Positions 23,560 to 35,437 of a stretch of 64,000 nucleotides of DNA are shown here, piece after piece. The notes under the pieces are model-generated. The model ran no database searches and was not told where the DNA came from. It was given only the letters and a program-made list of their open reading frames with translations. Position numbers and translations under genes: made by a program. Origin of the DNA: Caprimulgus europaeus (lineage: Eukaryota > Chordata > Aves > Caprimulgiformes > Caprimulgidae); NCBI GenBank assembly GCA_907165065.1, contig OU015524.1, forward strand, positions 26,954,295 to 27,018,294, read 5' to 3'. The number at the start of each line of letters is the position of its first letter. Position 1 is the first letter of the stretch.

Positions 23560-25538
23560 TTCAGTACTACTCAAAACAGACTTCTCTAGGGGTGCAGAAT
23601 GGGAGACAGGGGGTGAGTGTCCATCCAGATCCAGCAGAAAGCATCGCTTCTGAGCTCTGATACCAGCATAAGCAACTGGCAAGAGCTTTCCTCATTTAGA
23701 GAGAGTAAGAAGAAAACCAGAGGACACTATGAAGACTCAAAAGCAAAAACTGATAAAGCTGTAATCAGTCACGTATGGAATGAGACGGAAAAAGTTGTCT
23801 TTTACTGTACTGCTGTCATGCATTTTGACAAAACTCTTATTTTAGAAGTCTTGTCAGACCATTTCAGAAGTAGGCACGACATGAAGAGCAGCTCTGGCTC
23901 CTGCCCCCGTGCACTCAGCCTGGGTAATTCAGTGGTGTCAGAAATACCCAAACCCTGCTGATACCCTAGTACCTGCACACACATCTGTTTCCATTACAAC
24001 ACCCAGCAGTGCTTTCCTTTGGGGAAAGCAAAAAATACTCATGTGAAAATACTCAAACTAGGAGAGAGGAGGTAGAACATATCAAGCTTCAGCTACTTTC
24101 CAGATGACCACTGCTAGTTACTGATGATTTTGGGCTATCTCAAAACAACACATAGCTTCAAATGGAGTCATCTTATTATCAGAGGCAAGGCAACAAGTAA
24201 ACAAGGGGCATATAGGATCAGTGATGGGACTTCTTCAGACACAGCCCTACTTAGGAAAAACCATGCTCTTGCACTCATTCTTTCTTTACACCCTATTATG
24301 AGAGCATAAAACTCTCTGTACGGTGAACATGAATAATTGCAAAGCAAACTTGTCATGTAATCATGCTCTATGGATCTTTTTCCTCCATGAATCTCAAACT
24401 ACTTTCCAAAGGAAGATAAATACTGCTATTTCAATTTGAAGTGGAGGTTTGCTATTTCACAGATGCAGTTACCATACCACACAGTCCCCTCAGACAGCAG
24501 TAATGCTTCCTTGGTGCAGGTCTAGCTATAAAGAGAATCAGGCCAGTGATGCATATGGACCAACAGGCACAGGAGAGGTGAACATATGGCTAGGAGCATT
24601 TTATTTTGAAGTCTGTATCTCTAGAGGACATATGAAGGTTAGAGAAGATCTTTCTCACAGACGCACAATCCCGAACACCTGTATATTCTTTTGGGTTTAT
24701 ATTATATAATGATTTTTGTTTCCATTCTGCTCTACCAGCACATCTTCCTGACAACTGGAAATGGTTAGAAAACAGCAGGAAAATGGAGGTGGGAGGGAAG
24801 CAGGGGAAAAAGATAATATTTACATGCTGCTTTAAATATTTTCCAGATTTGAGGTTTCAGGATAGGGGGAGGAGAAGGAGGGGCTTGTTTTTCTAAAAAG
24901 CTTGGGAATCCAAAAGTCGAAATCTTTAAATTTCCAAATGCCAAAATTCAATGGCATTAATTCAAAACAGATGTTTCTTTTTGGTTTTGCATTTTTAAAA
25001 TCAATGGAAGTTTAAATATTGTCTTTTCCTAACAAATTTTCCTTTTATTTGAGCTTTTTTGGGGATGTTTCCCCAGGGAATTTTCAACAGGAAAAAAGAA
25101 AAGGCATTCTGACCTCCTCTACCTCCAAGCTTGACTTTAATCTGCAATGAAAACAGCTTGCCTCATGGTCTTTCTTATGCTGTGCTCAGAAAAAGACGAA
25201 CAAAGAAAGTGTTACAATATTCCCTATTGGACTTTATATGATGATATAATGAATTATGGGCATTGCAGGCACTTCCTTTTACCACTTATAATTTATGGGG
25301 GAACAGTAGGTCATAAACTGAAGAAGAGGACAGTACATTTTTCATTTTGCAATGCAGAAGAGGTGTATTTCTTATAATATTAGAGCTCTGAGGTATATTT
25401 ATTTTGCATTGTTTTTCCTGTCATTTTTGTTATAATGTTTAATATACTTTTTATGATCAATACTGGACATTTTTCATTTTAGTGACAATTATTAGAAAGA
25501 TGTTGTTATACTCATTTGAAAGAACCTTAGAGCAGTCC
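23560..25538. other. unique non-coding sequence
   Basis: It contains a 114-codon open frame on + (23617-23961) with no recognisable domain, within the chance range for 64 kb in six frames. A G/A-rich patch lies at about 24765-24885. No other feature seen. Confidence 0.55.
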
Positions 25539-25828
25539 ATGCAAATACACATATTTTGTATATGCAAATGTACATACCTCTGTAGTTTCATTTTTAATCT
25601 ATTTTAATACAGCTTGCCTTCAATATAAAGGGGGGGAAAATTCTAAAGACTGATTTTCCTCAGCTTAAGTGTTTGCTCTATTGAAAAAGCTGCATTGTGA
25701 ATCATACAGTTGACATATTTGCATGGAAATGCAAAATCTTTTATAAATTTTGAAACTAATCACCTGGCCTCTGCAATCCAGTTCCTTTGCAGAGATTCCT
25801 ACACCATCACAGTAACATTTATGCAAAT
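25539..25828. promoter_or_regulatory. cluster of octamer (POU/Oct) motifs
   Basis: Exact ATGCAAAT octamers occur at 25539-25546, 25562-25569 and 25821-25828 on +, with one on the minus strand at 25717-25724 (ATTTGCAT). A one-off ATGCAAAA lies at 25729-25736. The octamer is the binding site of POU-domain factors such as Oct1, Oct2 and Oct4. A rough independent-base estimate at 60% AT gives about 0.02 exact sites expected in 290 bp on both strands, so four is notable. It may be an enhancer; there is no gene next to it to suggest a target. Confidence 0.4.
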
Positions 25829-28800
25829 ATGCCCACTGAGATGAAACTGGAAGACCAGAGAGCAGTTAAAGGGATTTTTTGGTACAATAGATAAGAATAA
25901 TCTGAGAGGAAGATAAAGGCAGTTGCAAAACACAGAGTTAACTGTGTGGATCCTGTGTGCGGGAAAGGAGCGGGGAAGGAGAGAAGGGAACACATGCCTG
26001 AGGATTCAGGCAAAGAAATACTAGAATTGCTTTGCAAAGGGCAGAAATAGCTCTTGTGTGCTATTTTTATCTTTTGCAAAGTAAGTCTAAATAGCACACT
26101 AGAGCCCAGGGTCAGATTTTTTAAGACACCAGGGATGTAGATAAGACACTTTGGGTGCAGAGAGAAAAAGCGTGTTAGCTGGCATCTAACTCCCACTGAC
26201 AGTGAGGAGGTGAGCAAGACATTTTAGCTTTAAAAGGTCTGCCCCCACCTCCACATGCAGGCAAACTGTCTATGAGCGAGTAGCATTTCCTCATTAAAAT
26301 GTTTTTCTATAACCTTTCAAGCAGTGACAGTGTAGGAGAGCTCTTTGGCAGAGAGCAGAGTGCAGCAGGAGCATTGCGGTACAGCAGGATGTCACTTCTT
26401 TTCACTCTTAAATCTGCACCCTCAGCAGTCCCTTTATAACACAGTGCAAGAAAATACATCCATTGTGTTGGGTTCCTTCATAGCTGGGCTCAGCCTGTGA
26501 TTTCATGGGCAAAACCCACAGCTTTCCCAAAGAATGATTTTTGCTCCCTTCATCTGGACCTCAGCCACTCGCTGCTTGCAGACCTGGACCAACCTTTTAT
26601 TCTTCTGTGATTACCAAGAATCAGACTTCAAAGCCTGGTGGGGTTCATTTACCCAGAACAGCACTTCCTGGGGGTGACGAGGTGGCTGTGGGAGTGGGTG
26701 AGCTGTGAAACCCAGCTTCTCTGGGGAGCCCACATTTGCCTTTGGTCCCAGAGAAGCAGCAATGTGTCACCTGTGGTGGAGAGGGGGATGCAGCATGTGT
26801 GGGAGCTCCCTGCCCTTCAGGTCAGGTCCATCCCAGGCTGTCAGAGTGGAGGCCCATCACAGAACAATGTTATGTTTACAGTGAAATGTATTAGCATTGC
26901 TCTCGCTGTGTTGGCTCTTGCTTCGGGTTGCTGCCTACAAGATGAGTAAATTCTGTTTTATGATGGGAGCATGCAGCTGATGGCTCAAGGTTGCTTTTGG
27001 TCTGAGATAGGGCAAAGCACTTCTGTGCTCAGAGAGTCAAAGGAGAACAGCAGCTGTGGTCCCAAAGCTCTCTCCTTTTGTTTCCCTTGGGATATTTTCT
27101 GTTATTATTCAACTTTAAGAGTAATCAAACCCAAATTATTCTAAGCAGTAGCTAAATAAAGTTAAGGAAAAGGTTAATATAAACTATGTGGAAAGATACA
27201 GATCACACAGAAGAGTTTTCAGTGTAAGCAAACAAGAATCCCAGGGTGAGACAGTGAGACATGAAGAGAGCACGTATCTCACTCAGCGTCATGCAGGGAG
27301 CTGGTGAGGGTGGTACAGCTTTCTGAGTCAAACCAGAATCTCGCTCTGTTTCTCTAGCTATAAAACCATGTGTCACCAGTCCCCCTCTCCTGCTCTTCAG
27401 TGGCTCAGGAGTGAGTCTTCAGTTCACAAATAGCAAGTTTCTAACTTAGTTTTTACTGTTTGGGTCAAACATCCCCCTTCTTAAACGTGTAGTAAGATAG
27501 GTATTTCTGATTCATTAAACACAATGTGTTCACGTGACTGTGTTTCAGTACTGGGGTCTTATTTCAATCTCACTAATATTTACAGAAGACTATTTGCGAT
27601 TCTTTTAGCAATTAAATGGTTGTTTTTTCCCTCAGAATTGACACTTTGAGCTCTTTTTTACCTTTCTCCTTGGCCTGTTTGCATTCTGGTTTCTTTCCAA
27701 ATCCATTCTGTTTTATTTTAGGCGAATTATAAAGAAAGTCACTGACCTACCACAGTTCAACTCTTGTACAAACTGGATTGGTAGATTTGTAGGTTTTAAG
27801 AATGGGGGTAGGTAGAGGGGTCTGACGGTTTGGCTGAGGGTGCAGCTTCCCCAAAGCTCTGGCTCAGGGCATGCACTGTTTGCAGCCCAAGAATTAAACA
27901 GGTTATATCACTGTGTTCTTGAGAAATTATTACTTCTTGACAGTCCCTTTGTTTTGGCATTAGCTTCTATTTTACTGTAACTGAGTGATTGAACTATTTC
28001 TTGTAGTATTTCATCATTACTCAGGGCTGAACAAGTGCAGCCAGTGATTAATAGCATATTCACTGTGGGTCTTGGATATCTGCTGATCGGCATCATGGCG
28101 CTTAGTCCCCAACATCTGCTACATTCAGAAAACATTGTGAAGAATTGGGCCTTTGTAATGTTTCTCTCAAGATTTTTAAGCATGTTTGCTTGCAGTCTGT
28201 TTACAGTAATCATGTCTATTATTCCTGTGCTGGTGGAACTTGTGAGCCCTGAGCTATGTCTTGGCACCTGTACACAGACATTGTATAAATATATTCGTAG
28301 CAGATTTTTAGGCTTCTCAGGACTGGACTAGCTATTGCTTCCTGGCAGGATCTTAGCAAGCAAGTTTATTGGCAGAAATACTCATCAGTTAAAACAAGTC
28401 TGAAGTGGCTCTTATAGAAGTCTATTTTGAATTGGTATCATGCAAAATCTCAGTAGGAGCCCAGTTCCCTGAGGTATAGACATCTGATCAAGGAATGTGC
28501 TGGAACACTTGCATCCAGCAAATACACGCTAAGTTTCATGCTTTTGTATGACCTTAAATACTTGCAGAGAACTGATATTTTGTAGGGTCACTCCCCATCC
28601 TAAAATTCCTTGTGTTCCCACTTCAACACTGCCTGTGGCATTTGCATCAGCCAATTCCTCAACAGGAGGAAACCTCCCCCCAGGAACATCTCACGAGGAG
28701 AAGGGATGCTGATGTCTCTGCTGCTGGGGATGTCCAGGGTGGTCCTGGTGGATCATAGCCCCGATGAGCAGCTTCTCTCCGCCTCTGCTAGGGGAACAGA

Positions 28801-31800
28801 CAGGCTTAGCCGCAGTCTGTTCCACATCTGGTTGGCTGCTCTGGCTTTTGGCACTGAATCTACATGGATATTTGCAGTCTGTCGAGTGGTTTGATGAACA
28901 TGTCAATACGATGGTCAAGCACGTCAGTTTTTATTTCACGTAGCATTGCCAAAGTATGTTTTTATTTAAAGTAAGGCTATTTTGAAACTCCCTTTCATTC
29001 TTCTGTGATGTCTCACAGATTACTGAAACTCATTTTTGGAAGGCTAAAGTGGCCTTTACAGCTTAACCTCTGTGCTTCCCAGGCTGCTCAGGGAATCTGC
29101 ATGCTCCTCCCCAGCCTGAATTCTACCACAGGCAGGTAGAATAGCCTTCAACCTTACGTTTTGCATATACAAAAGATCCCAGCAATACTCACATTTTGCA
29201 ATGTTTGTATATAACTGCAGAACAGGCTTTGACCCTGTTTCAAGGGGCTGGGCAGGATCTGAAAAGTGTAAGAGCTGTCCCACAAAAGGGGAGTCTTCTT
29301 CAAGTGAAGATAGTACAAAGCAAGGAAGGAAAAAATAAATCATTTTTTATGAGTCTTTCTCTATACAAGGGTTTAAATCTGCTCACTTTCTTCCTTGCTT
29401 ATGTCAAATTCCCCCTGAAGCATGCTTCTGCAGCAAATCCTTCTCTAAGAATAACTCTGTTCACTTTCTATTCTTGAACCTTTACAATTGGCCCTATGGA
29501 GTTATTTCCCCCATATCAGTGTTTAGAATGAGGATTATCTGAAGGGACGAATAAAACGTGTATTATAGGAAGGCTAAAAAGCCTTCGAAAGGGGGGCTTC
29601 TGAAAAAATCAAGGGGGGAAAGCTAAGCCATGATACTGGTGTAAGGTTCTTCATGAAAAGAGCTGTACACAGGGCCATCTCCTTGTCCACTTCTTTGTAA
29701 GGTCCCAAGGAGGAGATGGCTGCTCTGCCCTCCTCCTTTGAGGTGACTGGAGAGGGTGCCCAGAGGGGCACCGCACCAACCGGCACCACCTGCCAGCCAG
29801 TGCACTGTGCACCCCGATAAAACCTGCGTCAAATCTCTCTCTTCTCTTTCAACACTAAACTTATTGAAGGGGAAAAAAATATCTCACTGACTTCAGAAAG
29901 AGGCAGAGTATCAGCCCCTTTAGACCAACAATCATTACAGGAGAAACATCTCTAACGTTATTTAAGTTAAGGCTAACCTCTGAGAGGGCTGTGTGCTTGT
30001 ACAAATGAGGACACCCAGGAAAGTTAATCCTTATTTGTTTTTAAGCTGGATTGGCTGAACTAAATTAAACTCCCACATAGATGCTTTTACTCTTCCGAAG
30101 GGAATAAGCATTGGCAGCCACAGTGCTGTGTTTAACAGTGTCCACAGGGTAGTTTAATTCAATTTCATTAAAACATTTTGAAATTCACTCCTTTAATTAA
30201 ATTCAAGTTCACTTGCTAAACATATGATGTGTTGACAGGCTGAAAATGAATAGCCCTTCAAATAAGGTTGTCTTTTTTGCTAACCAAAAAATGGGAGAAA
30301 TGAATTTAGGATACTAATGTTGCTTAAGGGGAAGGAGCTGCAGTAGGAGCTGGTACAAGAGAGTGCTTGGCTTAGTTTTAAATTACAAGCCTTTCTATGA
30401 CATTTTATATAACTTTTCTATTCCTGCTTCATGTTTCTAAGGAAGAGCTCAAGATGAAATTAAATTATAAGAATGTCTCCTGGTTCAGTAGGGAATCATC
30501 CAGTTTCTGTAGATTTATAATGACTTGAAACTTAGGAAAAGCAAGACCAAGCACATTACCTTAGAGAAATGTGTTACAAGTGGAGCCTGCTCACCCTGGG
30601 GCTCCACCCCAGGTACCAAGGATGGACAGAAAGTTACGTTCATTTTTATGCAAACACATGCCAACACTTTTGGTTTAGTGAGATGAAAACAGAGAGAACC
30701 AAGAGTTGTTGGATGACTGGATGACCACAGCTTTTAGGAAAAATGAAAATGAACTGATAACATAGGGTAACTAATCACTAGTACATTTATGGTACAGTTG
30801 TCTATGGTCTGACGCCCCAGCCTGTTGTATTTTCAGGATGCATTAATACATTGGTGCATAGCAACCTTCTAAGTCTTGTTAAAAGGCAGATGCTGAGTAG
30901 AAATCTTCACTTTCTTGAATTGCTGTTTTTTATCCGAGAAACTTTGGGCAGCTAAGATATGATTCTCCAAGGGGTTATTAGACATTATCTTAACCCCAAG
31001 AAGCACTTAAGCACTGAGCTTAGGAGCTCTGTTGGATCTTTAAACCAAAGAGCTCTGCAGCACCTTGGTTATCAAGTCCCATGTGAAAGCTACACAGAGA
31101 GGAACAGGAAAATAAAGTGCTTTCAGCCCACTAACAGTTAAAAATGCAGCTGCAGCATTCCAATAATAACATCCAGGAAACATCAGCTCCCATAAGATCA
31201 CATTGACCACAAAAATCTCTCAAGCTTAAACACTTAGAAAATTGATTACTGCTACTTTTTAAAAAAGCCCTGTCTAGTGACAGCAGGTTTATGAAGCAGA
31301 TTTGTAGCCACAGTTATCGTCAGTATCAAGTGGATTTTCTCTCTAGAAAGAGAGAAGGATAGCAGCAGACACTGTCCTCCAAAGGTCTAAGAAAATAGAA
31401 CCATGAGGGACTGGTCAAAGACTTTTATTTTGAGTTCTCAAGAAGAGGGAAGATGGGCATTAGAAATGATCACTTTCCACAGTCATGCAAGTTCCAGTTC
31501 ACAACCCCCCACACAATATTAAGCCAATTTTCAGACTCATGTACCAACCTCACAGCACTGTAACTGTGTCTCACTCAACACCCAAGTATTTCATTCAGTC
31601 AGATGGCTGGGTCATCAGTTTCACTCAGTGATGATACTGTACGGATGTGTACATTTGCCAGAAGCGTAAGTGTAGATTCATCGTGGCCCCAGATACATGA
31701 AGTACATGTCAGTAACCTGGAAATTACCTGTGAAGAGGCTGATCAGCTTTGGTGTATGCAGACATGGTGGTATGGGTGCTATTGATCTTTGTTAAATGTA

Positions 31801-32253
31801 TGGCTGCTGTCTCAGCTTTTTATCTCTGAAAATATGCCTCCTGGGGTTGATTTGTCCCAAATTCCCCTTTCAAAGAAAGGAAGAGTCTGAGCTCACAACA
31901 TATGTCAAATTTCTCCCTTTATCTATAAATAAAGAAATCTGTACCTAGAGACACAGATGTTTCTATGGGTTGCCCTAATGGTCTTCAGGGACTCTACATA
32001 CGGCCTTCCTGTCCAGAGGGCAATGACGTGCTGACCCTTATGAGGAGAGTTTTACATCATTGGTCGGCTTTCTCTCCACCACTCTTTCACATCAGTACTT
32101 TCTTCTAGCCCCGTAGGGTCAGCTGTGTACTTTACCCCTTCACCACTTCAAGGGAAACAGCTTATGAGTCAACACCACCACCTCCTCCAGTTTCTACCTT
32201 AAGGAGTACATTGATCAAAACACTGAATGGCTGATCATTTCCGTGCCTCAACT
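25829..32253. other. unique non-coding sequence
   Basis: No gene recognised over 6.4 kb. GC is higher at about 26640-26940 with an open frame of unknown meaning. A hydrophobic open frame at 28035-28331 (+) lacks an identifiable family. Around 30150-30240 there is a homeodomain/E-box/TGACAG-rich patch reported separately. Confidence 0.55.
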
Positions 32254-32284
32254 CTTAAATACACCACTTAAATACACCACTTAA
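32254..32284 (+). repeat. 13-bp tandem repeat, about 2.4 copies
   Basis: CTTAAATACACCA is repeated twice exactly at 32254-32279 and followed by CTTAA. A recent small slippage duplication is likely. Confidence 0.9.
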
Positions 32285-34270
32285 TGTTTTTGCAGGCCTT
32301 TGTCTCAACCGTCTTCTGCTTTTCCTTAGCTTCTCCTGTTATTAAAAAATACTTTTTAGAGGTTGTGTTCCTGCCATCACTGCCCCTCTGCAGTCCTGCC
32401 CAAGGCACTAGAGAGCTCTTGCCCAGTTGCTGACCTCTTCAGAAACCTCCCCTGACACTACAGCACCAGTGACTCTCTGGGTTCCCATCACAGCCCTTTT
32501 CCCCGGGGAATTGGAGACACACACCAATTGCTCTCCCCAGCAAAGCCCAGCATGCACTGGTCTCACCCCACCACTGGACTCTGCATCCAGCCTAAAAGCC
32601 TTTACTTGCTGCATGATCAAGGAGGAAAAACACATTTACGGTGTTTAAGTTTGGATCTGAGCCTTGGTTTCTGTCCCAGGTCAGTGCTGTCTGCCCCAGG
32701 GAGGCAGAGACAAACCTTAGGTGAGTGGTGGCCAAGCTGGCAGCACCTCTGCAGCAAGGTGAAGCCAAACTGCAGAAGAGAGAAGGGTGAATTAACACAC
32801 AGGATAACAACTCTAGCAGGTGGATAACACCAGGCTGATCTCAGAGGCTGAGCAAGGTGGTATGGCCCCTGCAGCCCAAGTTTGCATGAAAGCCGTTTCT
32901 GATCCAGGCAAATAATGAAACATAAATGGGTAGATCTGAGCCCAACTTACTTTTAACCACCAGAGCACCAAACCTCACAATCTTAGACAATGCTATAGCA
33001 CTTGTAGACTACTGAGGAATTCATTTTTCTCCTCCAGGACTATTACTTGTGTTGATTGTCCTCAGCAGGAGGTGACTTGTGTACCCATGCAGAGAAGTGC
33101 AGGGTGGAGAACTCACCATGCCTTGGCAGATATCTGTAAGATGGGAAACTGTGTCTTTCTGGGTGGTATTGATTTCAGCATCTCACCTTACTGATGCTTC
33201 CATGGCACCTTGACAAAATTCAGATTTATCTGCATGTCTGGCATTAAGTACTTCCAAGACACATGCATATGCCAAGTCCAGCCTGAAAAAAACCTGTATA
33301 TGATCTGACAACTATATGCATTTTTCCTTCTTTTGGGATAGCTTAGCTCCATTTTTAAAGATTACAGCCTCAAATGGCCATGATGTTAAAAGAGCACAGA
33401 ATGTGGTATTTATAGAGCAGCAATTACACAGCAGTTGAAGTAAGATCTGTAAGCAAAAACAGAAGTAATACATTTTATTAGACTTGATGCTGTTACAGGA
33501 AGAAACAAATAAACTCTGGCCTTGTGTGCACTGAATGTCTTCTGAACATCTTTTGTTTACTTTTCCCTCTCTTCAAACCATATCTTTCTTTTGTCTTGTG
33601 TAATAGAGGAAAATTAAAGAAACAACAGGTAAAAATAAGAAGCCAACATTGGTTCTATCAGAAATAAAATATTATATACACACTATTTTTCAAACATTTA
33701 GATGCTAAGTGAAATCCTGGATTCAAGGACAGTCAGTTTACTCCACCTCAGATCTTGCCATTTGAAATATGGTCCAGCCCATATTTCTAACTTATTGCTT
33801 TCATTGGTATCAAAATGAAATAGCCCAGAAGCTCCTTGCCATATGTATGCATGCCACACATGCAGAAAGCAGATCCTTTTCTGCTTGTTCTATTTTTTTC
33901 CAAGCACAGCTTATGTCACTGTTTAAATCTTAGTAAAGATCTAGTCTCTGAAGCACTATAACTGCAGATCATCAAAATTGAAATCACAAATGTGAAATAT
34001 TTAGATTCTTGTTTGGGATCAATCTCTAAGTCTAGATGATTTTTCTAATTGTCTATCTATCTGAAACATATGCAAGCACAGATGTAAAAGGAGAGGAGAT
34101 ATTTGTTCATACCAAAACTCAGCAGTAACTGAATATCACATGATTTCTTTCAACTTTGGCCAAAACCTTTGCCTCTGCTAATACCAAGGAAACTTGAAGG
34201 ATGCAGCAAAATAATAGACGGAAATTCTTGCCTGGCAATTGTTTACATAATAGCAAGTAAAGCACTGCAT
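32285..34270. other. non-coding sequence with one short exon-like segment
   Basis: A 41-nt segment at 32680-32720 (+) is bounded by a pyrimidine-rich acceptor (TTTCTGTCCCAG) and a consensus donor (TTAG|GTGAGT). Otherwise unique sequence without recognisable genes. Confidence 0.5.
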
Positions 34271-34300
34271 CATAATAATGATAATAATTATAATAATATT
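34271..34300. repeat. imperfect (AAT)n microsatellite
   Basis: About 30 bp of ATA/AAT units with interruptions. It produces an artificial run of isoleucines in an overlapping minus-strand open frame (34178-34618), which should not be taken as a gene. Confidence 0.85.
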
Positions 34301-35338
34301 AGCCTGGCGTAGGTGAAGGTGGCACAGCCTTACTCTCTTGAAAGGGCAGTTGAAGGCACTACAGTCAAGTTCAGTGATTGCTGAACTGTAATTTACAGCT
34401 TGATCTAAAACTTTCTGCAAAGAAAACCACGGTGAGGGAATCGGAGCTTTTGCTAGGGGACCAGCATGACCATCACTATCCACGCAGGAAAATGTCTTAA
34501 TCTTCCAGCAGGCCAGAGCCTCAGCCCCTCGCTGGCACCGAGGACACAGACATGAAGAAGTGCATCCACCAGCATCCTGGTCCCCGTGGTCAGAGGTAGT
34601 CAGGCTTTGGGTCAACACTGGTTGAAAGATGGGGTTATCATCTCTCCCTCCAAACTTTCTGGATTTGTGATTGAGGGCTGACTCAGAGGAAAACTTGAGA
34701 CCTACTGACTCTTACAGCACCCGGGATTTTCCCTGAAAACTCCTATTCAAAAATTCACACGGAGCTTCACTGGTTTATGGGTAAGGGGCTCAAACAAGAC
34801 AAGAGTTCTCACATAGAATAAGAAATTGGATCTGCTTCCTGGGCTTTCTGTCTTTGCTTTATATGGTTAAGACTTCAGTTTTCACTCAGCTAAGCTACCA
34901 TAGATGTCAGAGAAAATTTTGCCCAAGAGGAACCTGTAAGGTGCTGCTCTGCAGAACCAGGCAAAACAAACTGCTATTTTCCAGTGAAATATTAGTGTCA
35001 GGTTTATGGGATCATTCTGCTAATGGCCGTTCCCAGAAATACAGCCTCTGTGATTTGCATAGGTTAGCTTCAGTGGACTTCTTCCCTATATTTGTAGTTG
35101 TCTAGAGTCAGTTTCCTTCTCTACATGTTGTAGAAGCTTTGCATCATTAAATAGCCCTTAACGACGAAAAGTGAGAGTTCCAAAACCAGATTTTTTTTAA
35201 AATGTTGCTGTTCTTTTACCTCTTTGTCTGCAGTGAGATGACTGCAACTCTTTTTTTGTGCTAGATTCTGCTTGTTTATATTAGTATTTTTTTTTAACAA
35301 CTCTATTTATTTTGTTTATCTGTATTATTATTGCTACT
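34301..35338. other. unique non-coding sequence
   Basis: No supportable gene or element. The segment directly precedes the hairpin and CR1 fragment at 35339. Confidence 0.55.
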
Positions 35339-35360
35339 GTTCCCTACTATTGTAGGGAAC
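35339..35360. repeat. 9-bp perfect inverted repeat at the CR1 5' junction
   Basis: GTTCCCTAC (35339-35347) and GTAGGGAAC (35352-35360) are exact inverted arms around the loop TATT. The right arm runs into the CR1-like sequence, so the hairpin straddles the 5' end of the insertion. Confidence 0.8.
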
Positions 35361-35437
35361 CTGCTTTAGCAGGAGGGTTGGACTAGATGATCTCCTAAGG
35401 TCCCTTCCAACCCCTACGATTCTGTGATTCTGTGATT
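35352..35437 (+). mobile_element. short CR1 3' end fragment
   Basis: The phrases GGTTGGACTAGATGATCTCC and AAGGTCCCTTCCAACCCC, followed by two ATTCTGTG octamers (35419 and 35427), are the CR1 3' UTR and terminal repeat. Only about 85 bp remain, an extreme 5' truncation with no coding part. Orientation is the same as the larger CR1. Confidence 0.9.

Noticed and set aside
28035-28331. Hydrophobic 98-codon open frame on +
   Set aside because: It looks membrane-like, but T-rich sequence produces hydrophobic codons. There is no signal anchor pattern, family motif or splice signal to support it.
34178-34618. 146-codon minus-strand open frame with an isoleucine run
   Set aside because: The isoleucine run is the translated (AAT)n microsatellite at 34271-34300. 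The rest shows no domain or splice context.
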